Source: Alkalicaulis satelles (GTDB lineage Bacteria > Pseudomonadota > Alphaproteobacteria > Caulobacterales > Maricaulaceae). Taken from it: DNA of 64,000 bases. Positions within the stretch are counted from its first letter, which is position 1. Each line of letters opens with the position of its first letter. Positions 35,066 to 46,382 of this stretch are shown here, piece by piece. The position numbers and the translations under genes were made by a program. The DNA lies in assembly GCF_008630495.1 (NCBI RefSeq), contig NZ_VWOJ01000001.1, forward strand, positions 186,001-250,000, read 5' to 3'. The notes beneath the pieces were generated by a model that searched no databases, was not told where the DNA came from, and saw only the letters and a list, made by a program, of their open reading frames with translations.

Positions 35066-36943
35066 ATGCGGCGCGACAAACAGGAAACCCAGGCCCAGTT
35101 CAACCGGCGCGTCCTCCTCCTGGGCGGCGCGGGCGCACTGATGTTTGGCGGTCTGGGCGCACAGCTCTATTCGCTGCAGATCCTGGAGCAGGAGCGCTAC
35201 CGCACCCTGTCGGACAGCAATCAGTTCAGCTTCCGCCTGCAGCCGCCCGTGCGCGGGCGCATTCTGGACCGCGCCGGCGAGGCGCTGGCGGAGAACCGCG
35301 ACAACTACCGCCTTTTCATCGTGCCCGAGCAGGCCGGCGATCCGGCGCGCGCGCTGGCGCGGCTGGCGCGGCATTTGCCGATCACCGAGGCGCGCATGGA
35401 GCGCCTGCTGGCCCAGATTTCACGCACGCCCCGCTTCCAGCCGGTGACGGTGGCCGAGGATCTCGACTGGGAGACCTTCGCGCGCATCAATCTGCATCTG
35501 CCCGAACTGCCCGGCATCCTGCCCGATGTGGGCGAGGTGCGCACCTATCCCCACGCCCAGACCATGTCGCATGTCACCGGCTATGTGCAGGTGGCGCCGC
35601 CCGAGATGGCGCGCGGAGACCGGCTATTGCTGCATCCGGGCTTTCGCATCGGACGCACGGGCGCCGAGATCGCCAATGAGAACAAGCTGCGCGGGTCGGC
35701 CGGCCAGCTGAAGGTGGAGGTCAACGCCTTTGGCCGGGTGATCCGCGAACTGCCCGAGCAATCCATCCCCTCGCGTCCGGGTTCTGACGTGCATCTGAGC
35801 ATTGATCTGCGCGCCCAGCGCGTGGCCATGCAGGCCCTGGGTCAGGAGGCGGCGGCGGCGGTGGCGCTGGACATGGTCAATGGCGAGATCCTGGTGCTGG
35901 CCTCAACGCCGGGCTTTGACCCCAATGCTTTCGTGCTGGGCATTGGCCAGTCCGAGTTCAACGCCCTGAACAACAACCCCTACCGGCCGCTGTTCAACAA
36001 GGCGACCACCGGGCTTTACGCCCCGGCCTCCACCATCAAGGGCCTGATCTCCATGGCGGCGCTGGAGCACGGGGTGATCAACCCGTCCGAGCGCATCCAT
36101 TGTACAGGCCGGGTCCAGCTGGGTAACCGCACCTTCCATTGCTGGCGGCGGGAAGGGCACGGCCATGTGCACATGCATGACGCCATGAAGGTGTCTTGCG
36201 ACACGTATTATTACGAGGTGGCGCGCCGTCTGGGCATTGAGCGCATCCGCGAGACAGCGCTGCGCTGCGGGCTGGGGCAATTGTTCGATATCGGCATGCC
36301 CATACCCGAGCGCGCCTCCGGCCTGGTGCCGAGCGCGGCCTGGAAGCGGGCCCGGCGCGGCCAGCCCTGGACCACGGGCGATACCTTCAATACCGGCATC
36401 GGGCAGGGCTATATGTTGAGTTCGCCGCTGCAACTGGCGGTCATGACCGCACGGCTGGCCACAGGCAAGGCGGTGACGCCCACCCTGCAATTGCGTCCTC
36501 CAGGCTTTGAATTTGAATCCCTGGGCTTCGCCGCGCACAATCTGGAAACCGTTCACCGCGCCATGAGCGGGGTGGTCAATGAGCCGGGCGGAACCGCCTA
36601 CTGGACGCTGCGTCCGGGGCTGGGCGTCGAGGGCGCGCGCATGTGCGGCAAGACCGGCACGGCCCAGGTCTATTCCATCTCGCCTGAAGAGCGCGCGCGT
36701 GGCGTGCGCAATCAGGAAGACCTGCCCTGGCGGCTGCGCAATCACGGCCTGTTCATCGGCTACGCTCCGGAGGACAATCCGCGTTACGCCGTGGCCATCG
36801 TGGTCGAGCACGGCATGGGCGGCACCCGTACTGCGGCGCGCCCGGCGCGCGACATACTGCGTGATCTGGTGTCGCGTGATCCGGCTTCGCGGGAGACCGG
36901 CCCGCTGGCGGCGCTGACGGCGCTGTCCAGAGAGGGGGGCTGA
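35066..36943 (+). CDS. mrdA: Penicillin-binding protein 2 (elongation transpeptidase)
   Basis: 625 residues from the ATG at 35066. An N-terminal membrane anchor (RVLLLGGAGALMFGGLGAQL) is followed by a pedestal domain (PVRGRILDRAGEALAENRDNY) and the transpeptidase domain. The active-site serine is S322 in ASTIK with K325; S377-C-D379 replaces the usual SxN, as in many PBP2; and KTG is at 529-531. It crosslinks new peptidoglycan strands made by RodA during lateral growth. It lies 43 bp after mreD and 3 bp before rodA. Confidence 0.96.
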   Translation: MRRDKQETQAQFNRRVLLLGGAGALMFGGLGAQLYSLQILEQERYRTLSDSNQFSFRLQPPVRGRILDRAGEALAENRDNYRLFIVPEQAGDPARALARLARHLPITEARMERLLAQISRTPRFQPVTVAEDLDWETFARINLHLPELPGILPDVGEVRTYPHAQTMSHVTGYVQVAPPEMARGDRLLLHPGFRIGRTGAEIANENKLRGSAGQLKVEVNAFGRVIRELPEQSIPSRPGSDVHLSIDLRAQRVAMQALGQEAAAAVALDMVNGEILVLASTPGFDPNAFVLGIGQSEFNALNNNPYRPLFNKATTGLYAPASTIKGLISMAALEHGVINPSERIHCTGRVQLGNRTFHCWRREGHGHVHMHDAMKVSCDTYYYEVARRLGIERIRETALRCGLGQLFDIGMPIPERASGLVPSAAWKRARRGQPWTTGDTFNTGIGQGYMLSSPLQLAVMTARLATGKAVTPTLQLRPPGFEFESLGFAAHNLETVHRAMSGVVNEPGGTAYWTLRPGLGVEGARMCGKTGTAQVYSISPEERARGVRNQEDLPWRLRNHGLFIGYAPEDNPRYAVAIVVEHGMGGTRTAARPARDILRDLVSRDPASRETGPLAALTALSREGG

Positions 36944-36946
36944 GCC

Positions 36947-38092
36947 ATGGGTGTCTTTGCCCAGAGCGTGCCGCGCACCCTTCGCGAGAAGCTCTACGAG
37001 ATCAACTGGGCCTTCGTCTTGCTGATCATCCTGATCGGCCTCATCGGCGTGGGCATGCTGTATTCGGTGGAGGGCGGGGCCTGGGACCCGTACGCCTCAC
37101 GCCATTCAGTGCGCTTCGCGGCCGGACTGGCGGTGATGCTGGGGGTGGCGCTGGCGCCGCCGCGATTCTGGATGGGCGTGGCCTATCCGGCTTATCTGGG
37201 CGCTCTGATCCTGCTGGTGGGGGTGGAGCTGTTCGGCGTCACGGCCATGGGCGCCAAGCGCTGGCTTGAGATCGGCCCGATCCGCATGCAGCCGTCTGAA
37301 ATCATGAAGATCGCGCTCGTTCTGGCGCTGGCGCGTTATTATCACGACCTGCCCCAGGACCGGGTGTCGAGCCTGGCCGGCCTGATCCTTCCCCTGTTGA
37401 TGATCGCTGCGCCGGTGCTTCTGGTCTCGCGCCAGCCCGATCTTGGCACCTCGGTGCTGATCGGGGCGACGGGGATGATCATGGTGTTTCTGGCGGGCTT
37501 GTCCTGGCGGATCATCGGCGTGGGCGCCGTGTTCGGCGCGGCGGGCGCCTGGGCCGTCCTGACCTATGCGCTCAAGGATTATCAGCGCGAGCGTATTTTC
37601 ACCTTCCTGGATCCTGAATCCGACCCTCTGGGTTCGGGCTATCAGATCCTCCAGTCCAAGATCGCGCTGGGATCGGGCGGTCTGACGGGCAAGGGATATA
37701 TGCAAGGCAGCCAGGCTCACCTCAATTATCTGCCCGAAAAACAGACCGATTTCATCTTCACCATGCTGGGTGAGGAGTTCGGCTTTTTCGGCTGCATGGT
37801 AGTGTTGGGGCTGTATGCGATATTGCTGGCCAATTGCGTCATGATCGCGGGCGCGTGCAGGTCCGCCTTCCACCGCCTTGTGGTGATGGGGGTGGCGTCC
37901 ACCTTCGCCTTCTATGTGTTCATCAATGCGGGCATGGTGATGGGGCTGTTCCCGGTGGTGGGCGTGCCCTTGCCCATGATCTCCTATGGCGGATCGGTGA
38001 TGCTGACCGTGCTGTTCGGTCTCGGCCTGATTCTGGGCGCCCACGTGCACCGCGGCGCCGAGCCGCCCAAGGGGGCCGGCCTGTTCGGCTGA
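36947..38092 (+). CDS. rodA: Rod-shape SEDS glycosyltransferase RodA
   Basis: 381 residues, about ten membrane helices. SEDS hallmarks are GAKRWLEIGPIRMQPSEIMKI, the RQPDLGTS loop, and FPVVGVPLPMISYGGS near the C-terminus. It polymerises lipid II glycan strands for the elongasome with PBP2, encoded just upstream. Confidence 0.97.
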   Translation: MGVFAQSVPRTLREKLYEINWAFVLLIILIGLIGVGMLYSVEGGAWDPYASRHSVRFAAGLAVMLGVALAPPRFWMGVAYPAYLGALILLVGVELFGVTAMGAKRWLEIGPIRMQPSEIMKIALVLALARYYHDLPQDRVSSLAGLILPLLMIAAPVLLVSRQPDLGTSVLIGATGMIMVFLAGLSWRIIGVGAVFGAAGAWAVLTYALKDYQRERIFTFLDPESDPLGSGYQILQSKIALGSGGLTGKGYMQGSQAHLNYLPEKQTDFIFTMLGEEFGFFGCMVVLGLYAILLANCVMIAGACRSAFHRLVVMGVASTFAFYVFINAGMVMGLFPVVGVPLPMISYGGSVMLTVLFGLGLILGAHVHRGAEPPKGAGLFG

Positions 38093-38237
38093 AGCTTCCG
38101 GCGCCCTGGCCAGCTTGACCCCGCGCGCCTGATCGCCCACCTTTCCGCGCCAGAAAGCCCCGCAGCAGCGGGGGAATCAGACACACGGCGCGGCGCGTGA
38201 CACACGCTGGACGCCAGCGCCAGAGGGGGAGACGGCG

Positions 38238-39611
38238 ATGGCCGGCAGCGGCGGGACGATCACCTGGAATACGCGTTTCGGTTTTCTGATGGCGGCCATC
38301 GGCTCGTCCGTCGGCCTGGGCAATTTCTGGCGCTTTCCCTATATGGCGGGCGAAAACGGCGGGTCGGCCTTCGTGCTGATCTATCTGGCCTGCGTGGCGC
38401 TGATCGCCTTTCCCATCCTGATCGCCGAGCTGTCCGTGGGCCGTCACGCCCGGCGTTCGGCCGTGGGCTCCACGCGCAAGATGGCGTTCGATGCAGGCGC
38501 TTCGGAGATGTGGTCCATCGCCGGCTGGGTCGCCATGGCCGGCGGGGTGATGATCTTGTGCTTCTACTCGGTGGTGGCCGGGTGGGTGGCCGCCTACGTG
38601 TTCCAGATGGCGTCAGGCGCTTTCGTCAACGCCGAGCCCGAGGCGGTGGCCTCCGCTTTTGGGACGCTGGTGGGCGACACGTCCACCGTGATCGGCTGGC
38701 ACACCCTGTTCATGGCCGTGACCATCACCATTGTGTGTTTTGGCGTCACCAAGGGTATTGAGCGCGCCGTCACCATTTTGATGCCGATCTTCTTCCTGAT
38801 GCTGGTGGGCCTGGTGGTCTATGCAGGCGTGACCGGGGATATGGGCGCGGCGCTGACTTACCTGTTCACGCCCGATTTCAGCGAGGTGACAGGGCAGACC
38901 GTGATCGCGGCCCTGGGCCAGGCCTTCTTCTCCATCGGGGTGGGCTCGGCGATCATGATCACTTACGGCTCCTATCTCAGACGTGATGACAATCTGCCCC
39001 AGTCGGCGGGGATCATCACCGGCGCCGACGCCATGGTGGCGATCATTGCGGGTCTGGCTATCTTCCCCTTCGTGTTCGCTTTCGGCCTGGACCCGGCGGC
39101 GGGCGCGGGCCTGTTCTTTGAGACCCTGCCTTCGGTCTTCGCCCAGATGCCTGGCGGGCAGTGGCTGGGCACGGCCTTCTTCGCCCTGGCCTTCATCGCC
39201 GCCCTGACCAGCTCGATCTCGCTTTTGCAGGTGATCGTCTCGTTCGGTGAGGAACATACCGACTTTGGACGGGTCGGCTCGTCGCTGTTCTTCGGCGCCA
39301 TCATCTTCATGTTCGGCGTGGGCGCGGCCTTCTCGGTGGACGGCTTCTTCGACGTGCTCGACAAGGTGTCGGGCAATATCCTGCTGCCGCTGGGCGGATT
39401 GCTGATTGCTGTGTTCACCGGTTGGGTGGTGTCCAAGCAGCTCATGCTGACCGAGCTCAACCAGGCCAGCGCGGCCTTCTTCGCCTACTGGCGCTTCACC
39501 ATCCGCTGGCTGGCGCCGGTGGCGGTGGCCCTGATCATCCTTGTGGGGCTGGCCGACATGGCCGATATCAGCCTGCCTTACTTCGGAGAGCCGGAGGTGG
39601 CCACAGACTGA
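38238..39611 (+). CDS. Sodium-dependent transporter, neurotransmitter:sodium symporter family
   Basis: 457 residues with about eleven to twelve membrane helices. Helix 1 has the Na+- and substrate-binding unwound motif GSSVGLGNFWRFPYMAGENG; helix 6 has FFSIGVGSAIMITYGSY. A ribosome binding site (GGGGGAG) precedes the ATG. Bacterial relatives take up amino acids such as leucine, tyrosine or tryptophan with sodium. The dependence on sodium fits a marine or saline habitat. A strong terminator follows. Confidence 0.94.
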   Translation: MAGSGGTITWNTRFGFLMAAIGSSVGLGNFWRFPYMAGENGGSAFVLIYLACVALIAFPILIAELSVGRHARRSAVGSTRKMAFDAGASEMWSIAGWVAMAGGVMILCFYSVVAGWVAAYVFQMASGAFVNAEPEAVASAFGTLVGDTSTVIGWHTLFMAVTITIVCFGVTKGIERAVTILMPIFFLMLVGLVVYAGVTGDMGAALTYLFTPDFSEVTGQTVIAALGQAFFSIGVGSAIMITYGSYLRRDDNLPQSAGIITGADAMVAIIAGLAIFPFVFAFGLDPAAGAGLFFETLPSVFAQMPGGQWLGTAFFALAFIAALTSSISLLQVIVSFGEEHTDFGRVGSSLFFGAIIFMFGVGAAFSVDGFFDVLDKVSGNILLPLGGLLIAVFTGWVVSKQLMLTELNQASAAFFAYWRFTIRWLAPVAVALIILVGLADMADISLPYFGEPEVATD

Positions 39612-39632
39612 CCGCGGGCTCACGCCAGCACA

Positions 39633-39666
39633 AAAAACCCCGGCGCAGGTCTGCGCCGGGGTTTTT
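39633..39666. terminator. Bidirectional intrinsic terminator between the NSS and SleB-like genes
   Basis: AAAAACCCCGGCGCAG (39633-39648) pairs perfectly with CTGCGCCGGGGTTTTT (39651-39666) around a 2-nt loop. The A- and T-runs give U-tracts in both directions, matching the convergent genes on either side. Confidence 0.95.
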
Positions 39667-39687
39667 ATTGATTGCTTGTTTAAGGGC

Positions 39688-40440
39688 TCAGAGCTCGCGT
39701 TCGCTGAGCAGGCGGCGCTCTGACAGATTGGGCTCGCGGTAGAAAATATGGGCGCCGATGCGCCGGGTCTGGACCAGCGAGCTGTTCCAGTACGGGTCTA
39801 CCGCAATCGTGTGGAAATGGGTCGCGGACCGGGTCACCGGACGGGCGAAGCCCATCAGGGCGTGATCGGCCACCAGCTCGGCCCGGCGCCAGGAGCGGCC
39901 ATAGGGCGCGCGCTCCAGCGAGCCGTCGCAGGTGAAGGAGAACTGGCAGCCCGTGACGCGGTCAGCGCCTTCAAACACCACGCCGCAGATCGTGTCCGGC
40001 CAGGCGCGGTGACGCACCCGGTTGAGCACCACTTCGGCCACGGCCAGCTGGCCGGCGAAGCTTTCCCCGCGCGCCTCATAGAACACCGCCTCGGCCAGGC
40101 ACTGGCGCTCGCGCGCGTTCATGCGGGCCGATTGCAGGTGTCCGGCGTCAAACGTGCGCAGGTCATCGAGCGAACGGGTCAGCACAAAGGCGCCCTGATC
40201 GGCGTCCGGATGGATGGTGAAGGCCGCGAACACCAGCGGCTGCGGCGCGTCCCAGTCATGGGTGTCGCCCGCTTCGAGATAGGCGGCGGCCAGGGCGCGC
40301 CAGACGGCAGCCTCGTCCTGCTCGCGCGCGCGCTCGGGCGCCAGGGCCACAGCCCCGGCCACCAGCGCGAAAGCGCATACAGCGCCCGCGCTTTGCAGCG
40401 CGATCCGCGAACGGCGCATCAGGTTTTTGGCGGCCAGCAT
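39688..40440 (-). CDS. Cell-wall hydrolase, SleB family (Hydrolase_2)
   Basis: 250 residues. An N-terminal membrane or signal helix (SAGAVCAFALVAGAVALAP) is followed by a variable region. The catalytic domain begins at about residue 112: CLAEAVFYEARGESFAGQLA with the catalytic Glu at 117 and VAEVVLNRVRHRAWPDTICG, then GCQFSFTCDG. These enzymes cleave peptidoglycan glycan strands, and in non-sporulating alphaproteobacteria they act in wall remodelling. GGAGG lies 5 bp before the ATG. The 40441-40671 gap upstream contains only weak dyads and a 13-codon frame. Confidence 0.9.
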   Translation of the reverse strand: MLAAKNLMRRSRIALQSAGAVCAFALVAGAVALAPERAREQDEAAVWRALAAAYLEAGDTHDWDAPQPLVFAAFTIHPDADQGAFVLTRSLDDLRTFDAGHLQSARMNARERQCLAEAVFYEARGESFAGQLAVAEVVLNRVRHRAWPDTICGVVFEGADRVTGCQFSFTCDGSLERAPYGRSWRRAELVADHALMGFARPVTRSATHFHTIAVDPYWNSSLVQTRRIGAHIFYREPNLSERRLLSEREL

Positions 40441-40671
40441 GCAGCCTCCGTGAATGGCGCCCGGCGTGCGGGTTCGCGTGAATGCGAATCAGCGCCGGAC
40501 GTCGCCTTGTCATCGAGAGTGTCAGTGACAACTCTTTGCAAGGAATGAACCATGAAACGAGCAGGTATGCCGCTCAAGGGCCGCGGTCAATAGTGGGAAG
40601 GTGGGGCGAAAATTGGGCAGCTCTTGTGCGCTGCGGCAATAACGCCCCAAGTCCCCAGCCAGTCAAAGCGA

Positions 40672-43338
<2,667 letters not shown>

Positions 43339-43379
43339 CTCAAGGCCTCACCACGCAAGTCACAGCCGGTCCGGGCGTT

Positions 43380-45773
43380 TCAGCCCTCCAGCCGGGAGAA
43401 GTCCGCCACAGCGTCCGCCGCTGCGCGAATCCGGGACAAAAGCAATAATCTGTTGCGGCGCACAATAGGGTCTTTGTCGTTCACGACAACCGCCTCGAAG
43501 AAAGCGTCCACGGGTTCGCGCAAACGGGCGAGGGCGGCCATGGCCGATTCGAAGTCCTCGTCGCCCAGCGCTTTCGCAGCGACCGCTTCGGCCGCCTGGA
43601 TTTCGCTGATCAGAGCGCGCTCTTCCGGCGCGGCGGCGGTTTTCGCGATGGCGATGAGCAGGGCGGCGGACGGGCTTTCGGAAAGGTCTCCCCCCTCCGT
43701 CTGGCGCTGCGCGCCAGCCACCTCCCCCGCAGGCGGGGGAGGAAAACCGTCCGAAGCGCCGGCATTCTTTCCTCCCCCGTTTACGGGGGAGGTGTCCCGG
43801 GCCCCGCCCGGGACGGAGGGGGGAAGCGCTTCAGCGATCGCTGCGCTCAGATCAAACCCCTTCTTCTCCTCCGCCGACAGGATATTGGCCGTGCGCCGGT
43901 AACCGGCCAGCAGCGCCGCGCCGTCGGGCGTGTCGAGGAAGGCCTGCAGCGCGCGCGACTTGTTGGTGACGCGCACCAGATCGTCATCGCCCAGTGCAAA
44001 CACCGCGTCGATCACGTCATGGCGAATGCCTTCGTCCTTCAGGTGGACCTTCAGGCGGTCGGCGAAGAAGGCGAGAATTCCAGCATCGATCTGCTCAAAT
44101 ACATAGAATTTCTTTTGTTCTTCAGTGAGTAAAGTCGGCCTCGGCACCGCCCCCATTTGACGATTGGCTTCTTCACCATCGATCTCACCGCTTTGATACT
44201 TCCTGCTGATGCTATCGGAAATTCTGTCAAATCGTACAAGCTCGACACGACGCCTGAGCCACAGGACATGTTCGGGAAGGATATCCTTAAGTGAAACTGT
44301 AATGTTCGAAGCCAAAAGCACCCGAATAACTCCCAACGCTGCCCGCCGCAGCGCAAACGGGTCCTTCGATCCCGTCGGCTTTTCATCAATCGCCCAGAAG
44401 CCCACCAGCGTGTCGAGCTTGTCGGCGAGCGCCACGGCGGCGCTGACCGGCGCGGTGGGGACGGCGTCGGAAGGGCCTTGCGGCTTGTAGTGATCGCGGA
44501 TGGCGTCGGCGATGTGCGGGTCCATCCCGGCGTCGAGCGCCAGATACCGGCCCATCACGCCTTGCAGCTCGGGAAACTCATAGACCATCTGGCTGACCAG
44601 ATCGGCCTTGGCCAGGCGTGCGGCGGTTTCGGCCAGGTCCGGGTCGGCGCCCACGGCCGGCGCCAGCTCGCGCGCCAGCGCGGCGATGCGTTCTTTCTTG
44701 TCGGCCATCGTGCCAAGTTGATCGTGGAACGTCACCTTGGACAGCTCTTGCGCCATGGCGTCGAGGCCCTTGGCGCGGTCGAGGTCCCAGAAATGGCGGG
44801 CGTCGGACAGGCGCGCCGAGAGCACGCGCGCATTGCCCGCAGCGATGGCCGCGCCGCCATCGGGGGCGGTCTGGTTGGCGAGCGTCACGAATTTGGGCGC
44901 CAGCGCGCCGGATTTGGGATCGCGCACCGCGAAATATTTCTGGTGCGTCTTCATGGTCAGGGTGATGACCTCGGGCGGCAGGTCCAGGAAGGCCGGGTCC
45001 ATATCGCCCAGCACGGCAAACGGATGCTCCACAAGCCCCGTCACCTCTTCGAGCAGGCCCTCATCCTCCATCAGTTCAAGGCCGGCGTTCGCGCAGATAT
45101 CGCGCGCACCGGCCAGGATCGCCTCGCGCCGTTCGGCGCGGGTGGGGAGGACACCATTGGCTTTGAGCTTGGCGGCGTAATCGGCGAAGGAGGAGACTTC
45201 AAACGGGCCATTGCCATGGATGCGGTGGCCTTCGGTGATGTTGGCGGCGGTCAGGCCGAAGACTTCAGCCGGGATGATCTGTCCGTCCAGAAGGCAGATC
45301 AGCCGGTGCAGCGGGCGCACCCAGCGCTGGGCGCGTTCGCCCTCGCCGAACTTCATGGATTTGGGCCAGGGGAAATTGCGCGCGATGTCGGGCAGGGCGG
45401 CTTTGATGACATCGGCCGTCTCGCGCCCGGGCGTCTCGATCACGGCGATATAGAACGCGCCCTTCTTGTCCTCGCGCACCTCGCAGGCGTCGAGGCTCGC
45501 CAGCCCCGCCCCGCGCAGGAAGCCTTGCAGCGCCTGTTCGGGCGCATCGGTGCGCGGGCCCTTGCGCTCCTCGCGCACGGCGTCGGTCTTGAGCGGCAGG
45601 CCATTGATCACAAGGCCCAGGCGGCGCGGGCCGGAAAAGGTTTCAAGGGAGTCCCAGCCCAGCCCCGCGCCTTTGAGCGCATCGCCCATCAGGCGCGCCA
45701 GATCAGCCTCGGCCCGCGCCTGCATGCGCGCGGGGATTTCCTCGCAGAAAAATTCGATCAGAAGCTCAGCCAC
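43380..45773 (-). CDS. glyS: Glycine-tRNA ligase beta subunit, with an in-frame palindromic insertion
   Basis: 797 residues, longer than the usual ~690-700. The N-terminal LLIEFFCEEIPARMQ, central TMKTHQKYFAV and HFWDLDRAKGLDAM, and the HD region LSDARHFWD all match GlyS. The C-terminal anticodon-binding helices (REPVDAFFEAVVVNDKDP) are intact. Two oddities: residues about 651-695 are low-complexity (LPPSVPGGARD...TEGG) and are encoded by a nest of palindromes at 43690-43823; residues about 477-562 come from a clearly AT-richer stretch (44090-44345) unlike its surroundings. The frame remains open through both. It joins GlyQ in the alpha2beta2 synthetase and carries the tRNA-binding part. Confidence 0.95.
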   Translation of the reverse strand: MAELLIEFFCEEIPARMQARAEADLARLMGDALKGAGLGWDSLETFSGPRRLGLVINGLPLKTDAVREERKGPRTDAPEQALQGFLRGAGLASLDACEVREDKKGAFYIAVIETPGRETADVIKAALPDIARNFPWPKSMKFGEGERAQRWVRPLHRLICLLDGQIIPAEVFGLTAANITEGHRIHGNGPFEVSSFADYAAKLKANGVLPTRAERREAILAGARDICANAGLELMEDEGLLEEVTGLVEHPFAVLGDMDPAFLDLPPEVITLTMKTHQKYFAVRDPKSGALAPKFVTLANQTAPDGGAAIAAGNARVLSARLSDARHFWDLDRAKGLDAMAQELSKVTFHDQLGTMADKKERIAALARELAPAVGADPDLAETAARLAKADLVSQMVYEFPELQGVMGRYLALDAGMDPHIADAIRDHYKPQGPSDAVPTAPVSAAVALADKLDTLVGFWAIDEKPTGSKDPFALRRAALGVIRVLLASNITVSLKDILPEHVLWLRRRVELVRFDRISDSISRKYQSGEIDGEEANRQMGAVPRPTLLTEEQKKFYVFEQIDAGILAFFADRLKVHLKDEGIRHDVIDAVFALGDDDLVRVTNKSRALQAFLDTPDGAALLAGYRRTANILSAEEKKGFDLSAAIAEALPPSVPGGARDTSPVNGGGKNAGASDGFPPPPAGEVAGAQRQTEGGDLSESPSAALLIAIAKTAAAPEERALISEIQAAEAVAAKALGDEDFESAMAALARLREPVDAFFEAVVVNDKDPIVRRNRLLLLSRIRAAADAVADFSRLEG
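43690..43823. repeat. Palindromic repeat element inside glyS
   Basis: Outer arms of 12 bp (CCCCCCTCCGTC at 43690-43701 and GACGGAGGGGGG at 43812-43823) are perfect inverted repeats. Nested between them are four further stem-loops: TGGCGC/GCGCCA (43702-43716), CCTCCCCCGC/GCGGGGGAGG (43721-43742), CCTCCCCCGT/ACGGGGGAGG (43771-43792) and TCCCGGGC/GCCCGGGA (43795-43813). The two CCTCCCCC hairpins are near-copies of each other. The form recalls dispersed palindromic elements known from alphaproteobacterial genomes; here it is read through in frame as about 45 residues. Confidence 0.85.
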
Positions 45774-45785
45774 GCGTCCGGTCCG

Positions 45786-46382
45786 TCAGGTGTTGGCCGC
45801 CTGCATGCGCGCATAGGCGGGGCGCGCGTGCAGCCGGTCGATATAGCGGTCAATGGACGAGTTTTCGCCCATCAGCTTGAAATGCTTCAGCCAGCCCAGC
45901 GCCCCGCCGATCAATATGTCAGCGGCGCTGAAATTGTCGCCCAGGATATAGTCTCCGCTGGCCAGCTGGCGCTCGACCAGGGACAGCACCGTCTCCCAGT
46001 CGCCCCAGCCGACCATGCGCGGATCCAGCTCCAGGCCTTGCGATTTGGTGATGATGGCCGGCTCCAGAACGCCGGGGCGGAACACCGACCAGTAGAGATA
46101 ATCACCGCGCAACGGGTCATCGATGGCGGGCGCCAGGCCTGCCTCGGGGAAGGCGTCGGCGAGATAGAGCGAGATGGCGGCCATCTCGGTCAGCGTCTTG
46201 TTCTTGTGGCGGATGGCCGGAACCTTGCCCGCCGGGTTCACGGCCAGAAAGTCAGGCTCGCGCGTGGCGCCGCCGAACACATCGACCTTGCGCAGCTCGT
46301 AAGGCGCGCCCAGCTCCTCCACCAGCCACACCGTGCCGGTGGAGCGGGTATTGGGGCCATGCCAGACGATAAGGTCGCTCAT
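45786..46382 (-). CDS. Glutathione S-transferase family protein
   Basis: 198 residues. The thioredoxin-like N-terminal domain starts [20 protein letters not shown] and holds the glutathione-gamma-glutamyl motif NPAGKVPAI followed by LTEMAAISLYLAD; the all-helical C-terminal domain ends FSAADILIGGALGWLKH with the N-capping Asp. The catalytic residue is Ser/Thr-like in the NTRSTG loop. The start codon shares one base with the glyQ stop (TGATG), and glyS starts 12 bp after its end, so it is embedded in the glycyl-tRNA synthetase operon. Substrate unknown. Confidence 0.93.
   Translation of the reverse strand: MSDLIVWHGPNTRSTGTVWLVEELGAPYELRKVDVFGGATREPDFLAVNPAGKVPAIRHKNKTLTEMAAISLYLADAFPEAGLAPAIDDPLRGDYLYWSVFRPGVLEPAIITKSQGLELDPRMVGWGDWETVLSLVERQLASGDYILGDNFSAADILIGGALGWLKHFKLMGENSSIDRYIDRLHARPAYARMQAANT

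Noticed and set aside
40552-40593. 13-codon frame with a good ribosome binding site (AAGGA) between the SleB-like and ppdK genes
   Set aside because: Too short and not linked to any gene on the plus strand; could be chance. Conservation in relatives would be needed.
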